Counted from the stretch's first letter, positions 37,698 through 47,652 are shown. The stretch: DNA of 64,000 nucleotides from Flavihumibacter fluvii (GCF_018595675.2 NZ_CP092333.1:768001-832000), one strand, 5' to 3'. Made by a program: numbers and translations. The notes: generated from the sequence alone by a model not told the origin.

Positions 37698-37893
37698 GCA
37701 GCCAAAAAGGGGTTTGGCGTCATGGCGGCTTAACGAATAAATCCTGATCGAAATAGCATTGCTCGGCGACATATCAATCTGACGAATAAAGCCCAGCTAT
37801 AGAATATATTTTCGTCTTCATATCTTTGATCAGCACCAGTCCCGGCTTACGTAACACAGAATATCGCCACGTCGCCAAGCCCGGACGTTGTAG
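37698..37893 (+). repeat. attC-like site 16
   Basis: Left box GCAGCCAAA resembles the complement of the cassette start GTTGGCTAC in seven of nine positions. Right GTT at 37887. The arms GGGTTTGGCG and CGCCAAGCCC pair. The centre is similar to site 11. Confidence 0.76.
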
Positions 37894-37938
37894 GCAAGGC
37901 AAATAAAGCATCACATTCACAATAATAAACTTTGACAA

Positions 37939-38451
37939 ATGAAAAGATTGTATTTATTCTTGTTATTAGTAATGACAGTAACTTCTAGTTCGTTTGGACA
38001 AAGTAAAATCAAAACAAATAAGCCTAAAATTGCAACGACACAACTTGAGAAATTAATTGGCACTTGGAGATTAATCGAATTTTCAGATTTAGACTCGGCA
38101 ACCTCACGGTGGACATATCGATATGGGAAAAATCCAAAAGGGTATTTTACATACACAAAATCCGGCATTGTTAATCTTAACATTTCTGCGGAAACACCTT
38201 TTAAAATTTCAGAAGATTCTGCCAAAAATTATAATATTAATTTGCTCTCCTGGGTAGATCATATTTCAGTAGGATATTTTGGAACATACACAGTTGATTT
38301 CAATAAATCTATTGTGACACATCACGTAAAGGGTGGCTCTTTACCTTGGTACATTGACACTGACCAACGGAGACCATTTATTTTAAAAGGTGACACATTA
38401 ATCATTGGCGACAACAAAACATGGAAACGAGTTCTTGTAAAAGAGGGCTAA
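37939..38451 (+). CDS. Cassette 17: secreted lipocalin-like protein
   Basis: 170 residues with a signal peptide (LFLLLVMTVTSSSFGQ). The mature part starts LEKLIGTWRLIEFSDLDSATSRW, matches the lipocalin-like (Lipocalin_5) G-x-W motif, and continues GYFTYTKSGIVNLNI and SVGYFGTYTVD. Such proteins bind small hydrophobic ligands; the ligand is unknown. It starts 52 bp after the core. Confidence 0.83.
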   Translation: MKRLYLFLLLVMTVTSSSFGQSKIKTNKPKIATTQLEKLIGTWRLIEFSDLDSATSRWTYRYGKNPKGYFTYTKSGIVNLNISAETPFKISEDSAKNYNINLLSWVDHISVGYFGTYTVDFNKSIVTHHVKGGSLPWYIDTDQRRPFILKGDTLIIGDNKTWKRVLVKEG

Positions 38452-38466
38452 ATCTGATGAATGCCC

Positions 38467-38666
38467 TGCCTGCAACTGGCGGTTTGGCAATATGGCGGGG
38501 CGACGAATATAAACTCAACTTTTTGTTCGCTATTTGGCTTTAGTTCCAGCCGACGAAATTCTAATGAGCAGCAGAATTTACAATGAACTTTTGTAACTTC
38601 ATTCAGCAGCGGTTACGGGCTGACGATTTTCAAATATCGCCACGTCGCCAAGCCCGGGCGTTGGCT
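38467..38666 (+). repeat. attC-like site 17
   Basis: Left box TGCCTGCAAC matches the cassette 17 start GTTGTAGGCA at 9 of 10 positions. Right GTT at 38660. The arms GGTTTGGC and GCCAAGCC pair with one mismatch. Confidence 0.8.
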
Positions 38667-38805
38667 GCCATTTTAAAAGACACCTTTAGTTTGAATGACA
38701 GATTTTTTATAAGGCAAATTAAATTCTCTTTACAATGCAAACTTATTTGACACATATTAGTAATTTAAACTTATACATATTAAAAAGCTAACTGCCTTTT
38801 TACTG

Positions 38806-39216
38806 ATGTCAATGAGTTGGACAATAGCTTTTTGCCAAAAGCCTTCAAATACCTCAGAAGAATCTATGAGAAAAATTATTGCCGATAAAATTGCAACATA
38901 CAATATGCAAGATTGGGCTGGCGAAAAAAAGACACTTTCCGACAGCGTAAAAGTTTACGAGTTCCCGAATGCAATTCGTGACTCAACCTCAGATGGTCTG
39001 ATTTCTCGCCATTCAAAAACATTTGCTAAATATCCGGAAAATAAAGCCTAGATATTTGATATATATATTGTTGGGAACAAAGCAATTTTGAAAGAGAAAG
39101 TTACGGGTCGGGGTGAGCCATTTTATTCAGCACTTATTTATGAGTTTGACAATGATAAAATTGTAAAAATTTGGGTTATTTCAAACTCTCCGACAACGCA
39201 AAGACCAAAGGATTGA
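38806..39216 (+). pseudogene. Cassette 18: SnoaL/NTF2-like gene with premature TAG
   Basis: The frame from ATG 38806 reads a short signal-like start (MSMSWTIAFCQK), then KIIADKIATYNMQDWAG, EFPNAIRDSTSDGLISRHSK and PENKA, stops at TAG 39049, and continues in the same frame as IFDIYIVGNKAILKEKVTG and ALIYEFDNDKIVKIWVISN to TGA 39214. The two halves together make a NTF2-like fold with the usual C-terminal strands, so the TAG is a nonsense mutation or a recoded position. No frameshift is needed to join them. Confidence 0.78.
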
Positions 39217-39233
39217 CCATTTTATAAAAAAAC

Positions 39234-39429
39234 GGCAGCCAACATTGGGTTTTATGCAAGTTGGGCCCGACATTGTAACATCAACTAATTGCAAATCCCA
39301 GCTTCAGTTCCAGCAGACGAATATCTATCAGCTTTTGTACTTTACTTCATCAACATATTTTCAATCAGCAGCGGTTATGGGGAGACGGAATTCTAATTCC
39401 CAACCTGCATAAAGCCCTGCCCGTTAGCT
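39234..39429 (+). repeat. attC-like site 18
   Basis: Left box GGCAGCCAAC matches the cassette 18 start GTTGGCTGCC over 10 of 10 bases, even though the gene inside is broken. Right GTT at 39423. The arms TTTATGCAAGTTGGG and CCCAACCTGCATAAA are as in site 6. Confidence 0.87.
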
Positions 39430-39461
39430 GCTTACAATCCAGTCACTAATTATTTCAAGAT

Positions 39462-40439
39462 ATGAACATATTCAAACGTTGGTTGGCTTTTATTATACTA
39501 AATTTAGCTGTAGGTTCTTGTTCCACGCCTGCAAAGAGAAAACTTCCTTCTCATCAGGTAACGTTTTTAAACGGAAGTAGCAATAATAAACTTGAAGTAT
39601 TGGATTGGGGCGGAACGGGTAGGCCCATACTATTTCTTACCGGACTTGGGAATACTGCCCATGTTTTTGATGATTTTGCCCCTAGGTTTACAGATGCCTT
39701 TCATGTGTATGGTTTAACACGCAGAGGATTTGGCTCGTCTATCCAGACGTCAGAAGGCTATGATACAAAAACGCTGTCTAGCGATATCCTGGCCATTATA
39801 GACAGCCTGGATCTGAATAAAGTTATTCTGATTGGACATTCCATAGCTGGAAATGAAATTTCAAAGTTTGCCTCATCTTATCCCGGCAGGTCAGAAAAAG
39901 TGGTATATCTTGATGCTGCTTACGATTATGCCTCTCCTGTTTTTGGCAGTCTCATCGCTAATGAGCCGCAACCTCCAAAGGCAACGACAGAAGACTCTTC
40001 CTCCCTTGAACATTTAAGTAATTATTATCAAAAGGTAATGGGTATCTCATTTCCAGAGGATGAATGGAAGCAAAGTTTTGTCTTTTCCAAAGAGGGAAAG
40101 TATTTGAAAAACCTAACCCCAGATTCCATTCCAGGAGCTATCATAAAGGGCGTTGAACATCCCGATTATGTTAATATTACTTGTCCGGCATTAGCTATAT
40201 ACGCTGTTCAAACCTCGGCAAAAAAAATGTTTACTTTCTATGAAAAGCTGGATTCTTTAGAGAAAATGAGGTCCGACACCTTGGTTTTTTCCTTTAGAAG
40301 TTTTTCCCATGAAGAACAAGCCCGCTTTAAAAGGGAAGTTCCTGATGGAACAGTTAAATTGCTTATTGATGCTAAACATGCTGTCTTTATTTCAAATCCT
40401 GTGGAAACTGAAAAAATGATCAGGGAATTTTTGAAATGA
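39462..40439 (+). CDS. Cassette 19: alpha/beta hydrolase lipoprotein
   Basis: 325 residues with lipobox AVGSC. The alpha/beta hydrolase order is clear: strand LEVLDWGGTGRPILFLTGLG, oxyanion region, GLTRRGFGSS, nucleophile Ser in LIGHSIAGNE, then the catalytic His in DAKHAVFISNP near the end. The substrate is not evident. The protein is lipid-anchored, probably facing the periplasm. It starts 39 bp after the core and ends 9 bp before the closing box. Confidence 0.88.
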   Translation: MNIFKRWLAFIILNLAVGSCSTPAKRKLPSHQVTFLNGSSNNKLEVLDWGGTGRPILFLTGLGNTAHVFDDFAPRFTDAFHVYGLTRRGFGSSIQTSEGYDTKTLSSDILAIIDSLDLNKVILIGHSIAGNEISKFASSYPGRSEKVVYLDAAYDYASPVFGSLIANEPQPPKATTEDSSSLEHLSNYYQKVMGISFPEDEWKQSFVFSKEGKYLKNLTPDSIPGAIIKGVEHPDYVNITCPALAIYAVQTSAKKMFTFYEKLDSLEKMRSDTLVFSFRSFSHEEQARFKREVPDGTVKLLIDAKHAVFISNPVETEKMIREFLK

Positions 40440-40448
40440 CACTGTACT

Positions 40449-40645
40449 GCAGCTAACATGAGTATTTGCAATAGCAGGGCTTGGCGGAAGAGCAATCGGC
40501 AGCAAAACTTTAATGCGCTTCAGTTGTCTGGGCGACGTAACGCACTCGGCAACAAAATGTATCTTCAACAAGAAAACAAAATCAACTTCGGTACCGGCAG
40601 ACGGAACCCAGGAGCCCAGCCATCGCAAATACTCGAATGTTAGCG
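40449..40645 (+). repeat. attC-like site 19
   Basis: Left box GCAGCTAAC matches the cassette 19 start GTTAGCTGC. Right GTT at 40639. The arms GAGTATTTGC and GCAAATACTC are a perfect 10-bp pair with a sequence not seen in other sites. Confidence 0.86.
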
Positions 40646-40686
40646 GTCATTGTAGAGCAAACCTTCAAAACAATCATAACAAATAA

Positions 40687-41970
40687 ATGCAAAACCTCAC
40701 AATAAAAAGAATTGAACAAATTGATGCATTACGAGGCTTTGCATTATTTGGAATATTAATGACCCATATGTTTGAAGGCTATTTGGCAAGTATGACACCG
40801 CCTCAATATGTGGATTTTAATATTTTATATCCTATGGACAGCTTTTCACAAGTTGTAATTCAAAACCTGTTTGTCGGAAAATTTTATGCAATATTCTCAA
40901 TGCTGTTTGGGCTAAGTTTCTATTTAATATTAGACCAGAAAAAAGTTTCAAGTTCTTTGAAATTCGTTTGGAGATTAGTATTGTTATTTCTAATCGGGTA
41001 TATCCACCATATTCATTATAGAGGCGATTTTTTAACCGTCTATGCAGTTTTCGGTTTTGCATTGGTGCTTTTTAGAAAAGTACCTGATAAAATAATTTTG
41101 ATACTTGGACTATTTCTTGCTTTTAATGGACCATCGATCCTAACAAATTCTTTCTCATTAATCAAAAAAACAAGACAGGAAACAGTCCAGGTTATAAAAG
41201 AAACTAAAAACATACCTTTCAATAATTCAGCAGATAATCCTGTTACTAAGGCAGTTGCTTATTTTGATTTGATCCTTAAAGGTGAATACCGACAATTGCT
41301 TGCGTCTAACAGCACTATTGGATTTTACAACAAATACAATTACCTGAAATTTAGTGGTAGACTTTGGGTAATACCAGGATTGTTCTTGTTAGGACTTTGG
41401 ATAGGTCGTAAAAAATGGCACGAACAGATAGACAAAATTCCGCTGTTTAAAGTGATTTTGTTTTCAGCGTTGATAGGTATACCCTTGACAATAATAAGTT
41501 ATTTTTTTTCACAACCATCTAATACTGAATTTATTCGTTATGTAGGCTCGATTGCCAAAGATGCATCCAATATTTGTATGCCACTTTTGTATATCGTTGT
41601 CTTTCTTGCTTTATTTAAACTAAGTAGCACCAATAAAATTGTAAGTCAATTGATACCAGTAGGTAAAATGGGACTGACAACTTATGTAATGCAATCTACT
41701 TTTGGAATTTTTATTTTTTATGGTTATGGATTAGGTCTGTTACTGAAACTATCAGGGACAGCAGCACTCGGACTTGGATTAATATTCTTCATCATACAAA
41801 TATTGTTTAGCAAATGGTGGTTCAGCAGGTATAAGTTTGGTCCATTAGAGTGGTTATGGAGGAGTGGGACAAATGGAAGTTGGCAACAGTTTAAAAATGA
41901 CAAAGTACAAAGAACCGCTAACAAGGGTATTACTGCAAGTGGGGCTTACAAGCTTAGCAAAAGTTCTTAA
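40687..41970 (+). CDS. Cassette 20: DUF418 membrane protein reading into its own attC site
   Basis: 427 residues. DUF418/YeiB features are clear: N-terminal RIEQIDALRGFALFGILMTHM, ten or so membrane segments, and a C-terminal KMGLTTYVMQSTFGIFIFYGYG followed by KWWFSRYKFGPLEWLWRSGT, where family members normally end. The last 19 residues (RTANKGITASG...) are translated from the left box and arm of site 20, so the original stop has been lost. The function of the family is unknown. Confidence 0.88.
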   Translation: MQNLTIKRIEQIDALRGFALFGILMTHMFEGYLASMTPPQYVDFNILYPMDSFSQVVIQNLFVGKFYAIFSMLFGLSFYLILDQKKVSSSLKFVWRLVLLFLIGYIHHIHYRGDFLTVYAVFGFALVLFRKVPDKIILILGLFLAFNGPSILTNSFSLIKKTRQETVQVIKETKNIPFNNSADNPVTKAVAYFDLILKGEYRQLLASNSTIGFYNKYNYLKFSGRLWVIPGLFLLGLWIGRKKWHEQIDKIPLFKVILFSALIGIPLTIISYFFSQPSNTEFIRYVGSIAKDASNICMPLLYIVVFLALFKLSSTNKIVSQLIPVGKMGLTTYVMQSTFGIFIFYGYGLGLLLKLSGTAALGLGLIFFIIQILFSKWWFSRYKFGPLEWLWRSGTNGSWQQFKNDKVQRTANKGITASGAYKLSKSS

Positions 41971-42055
41971 TTCCAAATTCTAAACAAAACCGGGCAACTG
42001 TTCCGGGCGGGACGTTATAAAATATGCCACCTGCAGCAATGGCTGCCCTTTAGCG
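41914..42055 (+). repeat. attC-like site 20 (short form)
   Basis: Left box ACCGCTAAC matches the cassette 20 start GTTAGCGGT. The right core is altered to TTTAGCG at 42049, that is, G of GTT became T. The arms GTATTACTGCAAGTGG and CCACCTGCAGCAAT pair imperfectly. 136 bp. Confidence 0.76.
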
Positions 42056-42095
42056 GCCATGCTTCTCCATCAATTTGTAAGAGAAATATAAACCA

Positions 42096-42602
42096 ATGAT
42101 AAAGTTGTTCCTCCTTCTACTGCTTTTCTTTAACGCATCCTTTGCGATAGCACAAAAAAGTTCTGCCTGGTATAACCATACTTTATTGGATGTAAAGAAT
42201 TTAGAAATTAGTGTAGATTTTTACACCAAAGTTTTTCAGGCGGACACGATACAGTATCCCTTTCCTCCCAGCCCTCAATACATTGTAAAATGGTTGAGAT
42301 TTGGGGAGGGTATTGAACTCCATTTGTCACAGTGGGTCAACGACACCACTAAAATTATCAGTGACGTATCTTCAGGACCAAAATATGTGGGTTTTGTACA
42401 CTTCGGTTTTATGGTAATTTCTATGGATGCTTTTCTGAAGAGGCTTATGGAAGTGAGCAGCGATTACAAATCGGGCAAATACAAGCAACCGATTATTGAA
42501 AGAATGCCCTACGGTGCGAAAACTATCATGATACAAGACCCTGATGGAAACGAAATACACATTATAGAAGCAATGCCTGCAAACAATAGTACGAACCGCT
42601 AA
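42096..42602 (+). CDS. Cassette 21: secreted VOC family protein
   Basis: 168 residues with a signal peptide (LFLLLLLFFNASFAIAQ). The mature part is a single VOC domain: YNHTLLDVKNLEISVDFYTKV, metal-site His in the first strand, HFGFMVISM, and the closing IMIQDPDGNEIHIIEA with a metal-ligand Glu. Family members include glyoxalases, dioxygenases and antibiotic-binding proteins. The last residues (TNR, stop) overlap site 21: the TAA is supplied by the CGCTAAC box. Confidence 0.86.
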   Translation: MIKLFLLLLLFFNASFAIAQKSSAWYNHTLLDVKNLEISVDFYTKVFQADTIQYPFPPSPQYIVKWLRFGEGIELHLSQWVNDTTKIISDVSSGPKYVGFVHFGFMVISMDAFLKRLMEVSSDYKSGKYKQPIIERMPYGAKTIMIQDPDGNEIHIIEAMPANNSTNR

Positions 42603-42793
42603 CATTGGTATTGCTGCAAGTGGGGCTTGACGTTCAAGCTTCGGCTGTTTGCATCGCTGTACTTTGGTTCCACCAGACGAATATCTATTTGGCTTTTTGT
42701 TGTTAATTTCAACTTTATATTTTCAATTGGGCAGCGGTTCCGGGCTGGACGGAATTATAATTCCACACCATCGGCAATACCTGGTCGTTGTGC
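42595..42793 (+). repeat. attC-like site 21
   Basis: Left box ACCGCTAAC matches the altered start of cassette 21 (TTTAGCGG). Right GTT at 42787. The left arm GGTATTGCTGCA is of the site 13 type but the right arm ATCGGCAATACC is of the site 2 type, so only 8 bp pair. It may be a recombinant of two arm families. Confidence 0.78.
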
Positions 42794-42866
42794 GATATTT
42801 TATGACGAACCTATCAATCACATCGGACAAGATAATTTACCTTGCCAAATCACAAAAAAATCTAAA

Positions 42867-43991
42867 ATGAAGAAACTATTTGTTTCAATCACAATACTAT
42901 TTTTATTGAGTTGCTCGGACAAAAGAAAGGCTGACACCGACAATTATTTTGCAGGGTTTAAGACAATTCAAACCAAAGACACTACACGAATTTACAAACC
43001 CAATTCAGATACATCCGATTATTTACATTTTAGACCTCTTGACATAGACGTTTGGTATCCAGCAAGTGCATCAACAAAGGATACATCAATTTTATTTCGT
43101 AACATATTAGGACTTTTAGAGCAAAGAGCAAACTACTACACCGCTTCAAATGCAGGAAATGGTATGACCCAACAATTAGCTCAATATTTTTGCGATGGTT
43201 TAAAATGTTCAGATTCAACAAAAGTGCTGAACTTTAAAACCCAAAGCTTTAAAAATGCTAAACCAATTGAGGGGAAATTTCCTTTGATTATTTATCTATC
43301 AGCATTTAACGGAATGAGTTACGAAAACTTTACTTTGTTTGAGGAATTAGCAAAGAAAGGGTTTGTTGTTGCTTCAATAAGTTCTATTGGTCGCTTCCCA
43401 GGTGACATGACAATGAAAAATGAAGACTTGATGGAACAGGTTAATGATGCGATTACAACATTAACTAATTTGAAAGGAAACTCAAATATTGACTTTACAA
43501 AAATTGGCATCATTGGATATAGTTGGGGCGGACTTTCAGGTTCAATTTTAGCAAGTAAAATTCCAAATGTTGCTTGTTTGATTTCACTTGACGGTTCAGA
43601 ATTTCATCACTACGGACAAGCAAAAGAAGAAAATACAGATTTTGACGGCATTAGAAATAACCTGTACTTTAAAAATATGCGACTTTCAGTTCCATATCTT
43701 CGTTTAGAAAGTTCGCCTTTAACAATAACTGAAAAAGAAGATTCTGTTTATAATTTTACAGAAAAACTTTCTTCTGACCGACAAATTATTAAAATTGATT
43801 CAGTACAACATGAAGACTTTAGTTGCCTACCGTAACTTGTAAAAGAATCAGGTAATTGCAAACCTAATCAACATTTCACAACAATCTTAAAATTGACATT
43901 AAGTTTCTTAGAAGACCATTTAAAAGACGGAAAAACATTTACAGAAACTGTTGGACAAGAAATAAGTAAGAATACGGTACGAAAGAAGTAA
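42867..43991 (+). pseudogene. Cassette 22: lipoprotein alpha/beta hydrolase with late in-frame stop
   Basis: From ATG 42867 a lipoprotein signal (LFLLSC) is followed by a hydrolase of the PAF-acetylhydrolase/dienelactone type: DIDVWYPASAS, KFPLIIYLSAFNG, nucleophile in GIIGYSWGGLSGS and His in VQHEDFS. TAA at 43833 ends the frame after 322 residues, but the same frame continues with LVKESGNCKPNQHFTTILK and TLSFLEDHLKDGK to TAA 43989, matching the expected C-terminal helix. A shortened protein to 43835 may still be made; it keeps all catalytic residues. Confidence 0.8.
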
Positions 43992-43994
43992 AAA

Positions 43995-44023
43995 CATCGC
44001 AAATACGTAAACCGTTGTTGGCA
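43995..44023 (+). repeat. attC-like site 22, right half only
   Basis: ATCGCAAATACGTAAACC then GTTGTTGGC resembles the right arm of site 19 (ATCGCAAATACTC). The left box, left arm and centre are missing, and the gene tail runs directly into it. The next cassette core is GTTGGC at 44017. Confidence 0.65.
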
Positions 44024-44107
44024 GCAATTTTACAACGACACTTCACTAATAGCATGAAAAATTTTTAAGTCCGATATTTTTTAAAATTTATCTTACCAAT
44101 AAGCAAA

Positions 44108-44806
44108 ATGATTTCAGATAAAAAATTAGCAAGAATTGCCGGTTTTTGTTATTTAGTTGTAATAGCAACGGGGGTGTTTTCAGAGGTTTTTGTAAGGCAG
44201 ACATTGAAGGTTTCTAATGACGCTCTAGCTACAGCTCATAATATACAAACACATGAAATCCTATATCGCCTGGGTTTTGTCGCAGACCTTATCAATTTTG
44301 TTGTAGGTTTACCAAGTGTTTTAATTATTTACTTTTTATTTAAAAGGGTCAATAAGTTATTATTACAAATTGCTTTAGCATTTGTTATTATACAAACAGC
44401 AATTATTGCCCTTAATCTTCTGAACCAAATTTCGCCATTATTGGTATTGAGTAATGAAACATACCTAAATACTTTTCTACCTAACCAACTTGCAACACTT
44501 TCCTTGCTATATCTAAATTTACAAGTCCAAGGATACGCAATTGGACTAGTGTTCTTTGGGTTTTACTGTTTGTCCGTGGGCTATGTAATTTTCAAATCGC
44601 AAATGGTTCCAAAATTTATTGGCATACTTTATATTATTTCCGGCTTAGGTTATCTCATAAGCAATTTCACTATGTTTCTTTCCAAAGATTTTTCAAATCC
44701 GGTATTTACATACGTTGCTATTCCAATTTTTATTGGTGAATTATCATTTTGTCTATGGCTCTTAATAAAGGGTGTCAAGAGTTTCGATAATAATCTAACA
44801 CTATAG
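44108..44806 (+). CDS. Cassette 23: DUF4386 membrane protein
   Basis: 232 residues. N-terminal KKLARIAGFCYLVVIATGVFSE and the central LYRLGFVADLINFVVGLPSVLIIYFLF are the DUF4386 pattern, with six hydrophobic segments in all. The function is not known. It starts about 91 bp after the core. The leader GCAATTTTACAACGACAC is one of the best copies of the recurrent cassette leader. Confidence 0.87.
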   Translation: MISDKKLARIAGFCYLVVIATGVFSEVFVRQTLKVSNDALATAHNIQTHEILYRLGFVADLINFVVGLPSVLIIYFLFKRVNKLLLQIALAFVIIQTAIIALNLLNQISPLLVLSNETYLNTFLPNQLATLSLLYLNLQVQGYAIGLVFFGFYCLSVGYVIFKSQMVPKFIGILYIISGLGYLISNFTMFLSKDFSNPVFTYVAIPIFIGELSFCLWLLIKGVKSFDNNLTL

Positions 44807-44816
44807 TGATAAAAAC

Positions 44817-45013
44817 GGCCACCAACAAAAATATTGCTGCAAGTGGGGCAGGACGTTGAAACATCGAAAGTTTGCAGCGCTGTACTTCGGTTCGGGATTG
44901 ACAAGCAACGCTGAACATTAGTTCATAACTTCAACAAAATATTTTCAATCAGCATTTGTTCCAGGCTGGACATTATAAAATATCCCACCTGCAGCAATAT
45001 TGGTTCGTTAGCG
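44817..45013 (+). repeat. attC-like site 23
   Basis: Left box GGCCACCAAC, only partly complementary to its start GTTGGCAGC. Right GTT at 45007. The arms AATATTGCTGCA and TGCAGCAATATT are a perfect 12-bp pair. Compared with sites 13 and 15 both arms changed together, a clear compensatory pair. Confidence 0.83.
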
Positions 45014-45060
45014 GTTATTGTAAAGCAACAGATCGTTAAAAACAACAGTCAAAAAATACT

Positions 45061-45483
45061 ATGGCAATAAATATTTCGACAATTACAATCGATGCATCAA
45101 TACAAAGGGTTTGGGACACAGTAACAAAACCTGAACTCGTAAAACTTTGGCAATTCGGAAGTGATTTAATAACTACATGGGAAGTCGGTAGTAATATAAA
45201 ATTTCGAACCGAATGGGGTGATAAGGTATTTGAACAATGGGGCAAAATATTAGAAATCAAACCTGCTCAATTGTTAAAGTATAGTTTATTTGCGCCCAGA
45301 CCTGAACTTGAAGATAAACCCGAAAACTATTTTATCATGAGTTATATTCTAACAGGTGAAAATGGTAAGACCAAACTCGAAATTATCCAGGAAGATAACA
45401 GACCAAATGCAGTTCAGGAAAATCCACAAGGAGAAGGAAATCCAGTATTGAAATCACTAAAGGAACTGGCAGAAAAGAATTGA
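45061..45483 (+). CDS. Cassette 24: SRPBCC (AHSA1-like) protein
   Basis: 140 residues, cytosolic. ISTITIDASIQRVWDTVTKPELVKLW is the typical AHSA1/START N-terminus, followed by FRTEWGDKVFEQWGKILEI and a final helix LKSLKELAEK. Family members bind hydrophobic ligands or act as stress co-chaperones; here the ligand is unknown. It starts 54 bp after the core and ends 14 bp before the closing box. Confidence 0.88.
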   Translation: MAINISTITIDASIQRVWDTVTKPELVKLWQFGSDLITTWEVGSNIKFRTEWGDKVFEQWGKILEIKPAQLLKYSLFAPRPELEDKPENYFIMSYILTGENGKTKLEIIQEDNRPNAVQENPQGEGNPVLKSLKELAEKN

Positions 45484-45497
45484 CGTCAAAACAACAA

Positions 45498-45626
45498 ACC
45501 GCTAACATTGGGTTTTCTGCAAGTTGGGCTTGATAAACCAAACTTCATCAAAATATTTTCAATCAACAGCGGCCCGGGCAGACGGAATGCTAATTCCCAA
45601 CCTGCATAAAGCCCTGTTCGTTGGGC
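45498..45626 (+). repeat. attC-like site 24 (short form)
   Basis: Left box ACCGCTAAC matches the cassette 24 start GTTAGCGGT. Right GTT at 45620, 123 bp. The stem AAGTTGGG/CCCAACCT is kept, but left TTTTCTGCA and right TGCATAAA pair poorly. It looks like a centre-deleted site 6-type element. Confidence 0.8.
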
Positions 45627-45730
45627 GAAAGCCTAGGGCAACAGTTCACGTGGAGAGTTCGAATAATTATTAAAAGACTAGTTCCGCTTGCTAATCAAGG
45701 ACGATAAATATAAATTAAATTTTACGAGGA

Positions 45731-46177
45731 ATGAATAGAACTATATTAATTATCGCAATCTGCTCTTTGACTTTTTCGTGTAATCAAAATTCCAAGCCAA
45801 CAGAAGCCAAAGAGCTGACTTCATCGATTGACACCTTACAAAATGGAAATTCAACTAAAATTGATGAGACAGAAATTGATTTTATTAAGAGTTCACCAGA
45901 TAGAACCAAAATTTTATTAGAAAATGAATATGTCAGAGTTATAGAATATTCTCTCAAACCTGGAGAAAAGGATAGCACACATTCGCACCCTCCAAAAACG
46001 TCCTATGTTATCTCTGGCGGAACGCTAAGAGTTTATCCGGAAAATGAAAAGCCTTTTGACACTGAGGAAGTAAAAGGTAAAGCTGAGTGGTCAGAAAAAA
46101 GAGGCAAACATTTCGTTGAGAATATTGGCAAAACAACAGTCACGATACTATTGACTGAGATAAAGTCTGCTCGCTAA
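45731..46177 (+). CDS. Cassette 25: cupin-domain lipoprotein
   Basis: 148 residues with lipobox LTFSC. The cupin motif is visible: VRVIEYSLKPGEKDSTHSHPP (metal-ligand His pair) followed by TSYVISGGTLRVYPE and KGKAEWSEKRGKHFVENIG (third His). It is a single small periplasmic cupin; the reaction is not known. It starts 111 bp after the core, one of the longest leaders. Confidence 0.87.
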   Translation: MNRTILIIAICSLTFSCNQNSKPTEAKELTSSIDTLQNGNSTKIDETEIDFIKSSPDRTKILLENEYVRVIEYSLKPGEKDSTHSHPPKTSYVISGGTLRVYPENEKPFDTEEVKGKAEWSEKRGKHFVENIGKTTVTILLTEIKSAR

Positions 46178-46234
46178 AACAAGTGGTTGACAAATTTATA
46201 TTGGTAATCCGTTACGGTAGACATGAAAGGCCAG

Positions 46235-46428
46235 CGCGCTACAATGCATTGCCATAAGTGGGGGCAGGACGTTGTCAATTCAGCTACAACTCAATATCAG
46301 CTTTGGTTTGGGACTTGACTCTTTCTGATAAAATATTCGATAATTTTAATCATCATATTTCTTTTCAGCATTGCCACAGGACGGACGGTTTTCAATACCC
46401 CCACCTTCGGTAATGCAAAACGTTAACG
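46235..46428 (+). repeat. attC-like site 25 (degenerate left box)
   Basis: The left box is poor (GCGCTACAA) and does not match the cassette start GTTGGGCGA. The arms TGCATTGCC and GGTAATGCA pair, with an inner GTGGGGG/CCCCCAC stem. Right GTT at 46422. Confidence 0.7.
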
Positions 46429-46469
46429 GTAATTGTAAAACGAACTTCCAATTTCTAATTTTACAACAA

Positions 46470-47633
46470 TTGAAAAGATATCATTCAATAGACATAGTAA
46501 GAGGCTTGGTAATGATAATAATGGCATTAGACCATGTCAGGGATTTAATGCACGTCAATTCAATAACACAAAGCCCAACTGATTTAACAACCACAACACC
46601 TCAATTATATTTTACAAGATGGATAACCTATCTATGTGCACCCATCTTTGTTTTTTTAGCTGGAACATCAGCTTACGTTTCCTTAAAAAGCAAAAATGAT
46701 TTGACATTCACAAAAAAACATTTATTAAAAAGAGGTCTATGGTTACTTATTCTTGAGTTTACAGTAGTGAATTTTGCATTATTTTTTGATGTCGGTTTTC
46801 ATACTATACTATTTGAAGTTATTGCCAGTACAGGCATTGGATGTATAATTTTGAGTTTATTGTTAAGAGTGCCATCACGATATTTAGGTTTTCTTGGTTT
46901 AATAATCATTTTCAGCCACAACCTTGCACCACTTGTGCCCTTCGCTGAGAACTCAATTTTAAAAATAATTTTAATGCCTTTTTTTAGTCCTGGTGTTATC
47001 CCTCTTTTCTCAGGTAAAGTATTTGTGATGGGCTATCCGCCTATTCCATGGTTTGGAATAATGTTAGTGGGTTATGCATGTGGTCAATTTTTTGAAATGC
47101 CTGACGAGAAAAGAAAGAAACTATTTTCAAAAATTGGAATAAGCGCCTTAATATTATTCCTTGCCATTCGTTATATAAATATGTATGGAGACTCTATTCA
47201 ATGGTCTGCTCAACGAAATTCGCTCTACACCTTTCTGTCTTTTATGAATGTAACTAAATATCCTCCATCACTTGTATTTTGTTTAATTACTTTAGGTATT
47301 ATGTTTTTACTAATTGCCTTTGCCGAGACCTTCAATAAAAGCTTTCAAAGATTTTGTAGTGTTTACGGAAAAGTACCCTTATTTTATTTTGTTGCACACT
47401 TTTACCTTATTCATTTCTTAACACTTGCAGTGCTTGCCTTTCAGGGCTTTCATTGGTCACAATTAGAATTTCAAACAGGCACTTTTGGCAGACCAAAAGA
47501 TATAGAAAGTGGATTAAAATTATGGGCAATATACCTGGTTTGGATAGGCGTAGTTATCTTGCTTTATAGACCTTGTAAGTGGTTAGGAGAATACAAAGCA
47601 ACTCATAATAAATGGTGGCTTAGGTATATTTGA
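46470..47633 (+). CDS. Cassette 26: DUF1624 (acyltransferase-like) membrane protein
   Basis: 387 residues from TTG 46470, the start that best fits the family N-terminus KRYHSIDIVRGLVMIIMALDHVRD; the frame is open upstream, but an ATG at 46413 lies inside the recombination site. About ten membrane segments with the family's HVRD histidine and the C-terminal GKVPLFYFVAHFYLIHFLT. It is related to heparan-alpha-glucosaminide N-acetyltransferases; the actual acyl acceptor is unknown. Confidence 0.86.
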   Translation: MKRYHSIDIVRGLVMIIMALDHVRDLMHVNSITQSPTDLTTTTPQLYFTRWITYLCAPIFVFLAGTSAYVSLKSKNDLTFTKKHLLKRGLWLLILEFTVVNFALFFDVGFHTILFEVIASTGIGCIILSLLLRVPSRYLGFLGLIIIFSHNLAPLVPFAENSILKIILMPFFSPGVIPLFSGKVFVMGYPPIPWFGIMLVGYACGQFFEMPDEKRKKLFSKIGISALILFLAIRYINMYGDSIQWSAQRNSLYTFLSFMNVTKYPPSLVFCLITLGIMFLLIAFAETFNKSFQRFCSVYGKVPLFYFVAHFYLIHFLTLAVLAFQGFHWSQLEFQTGTFGRPKDIESGLKLWAIYLVWIGVVILLYRPCKWLGEYKATHNKWWLRYI

Positions 47634-47652
47634 TTAATTGATAAAAAAACGA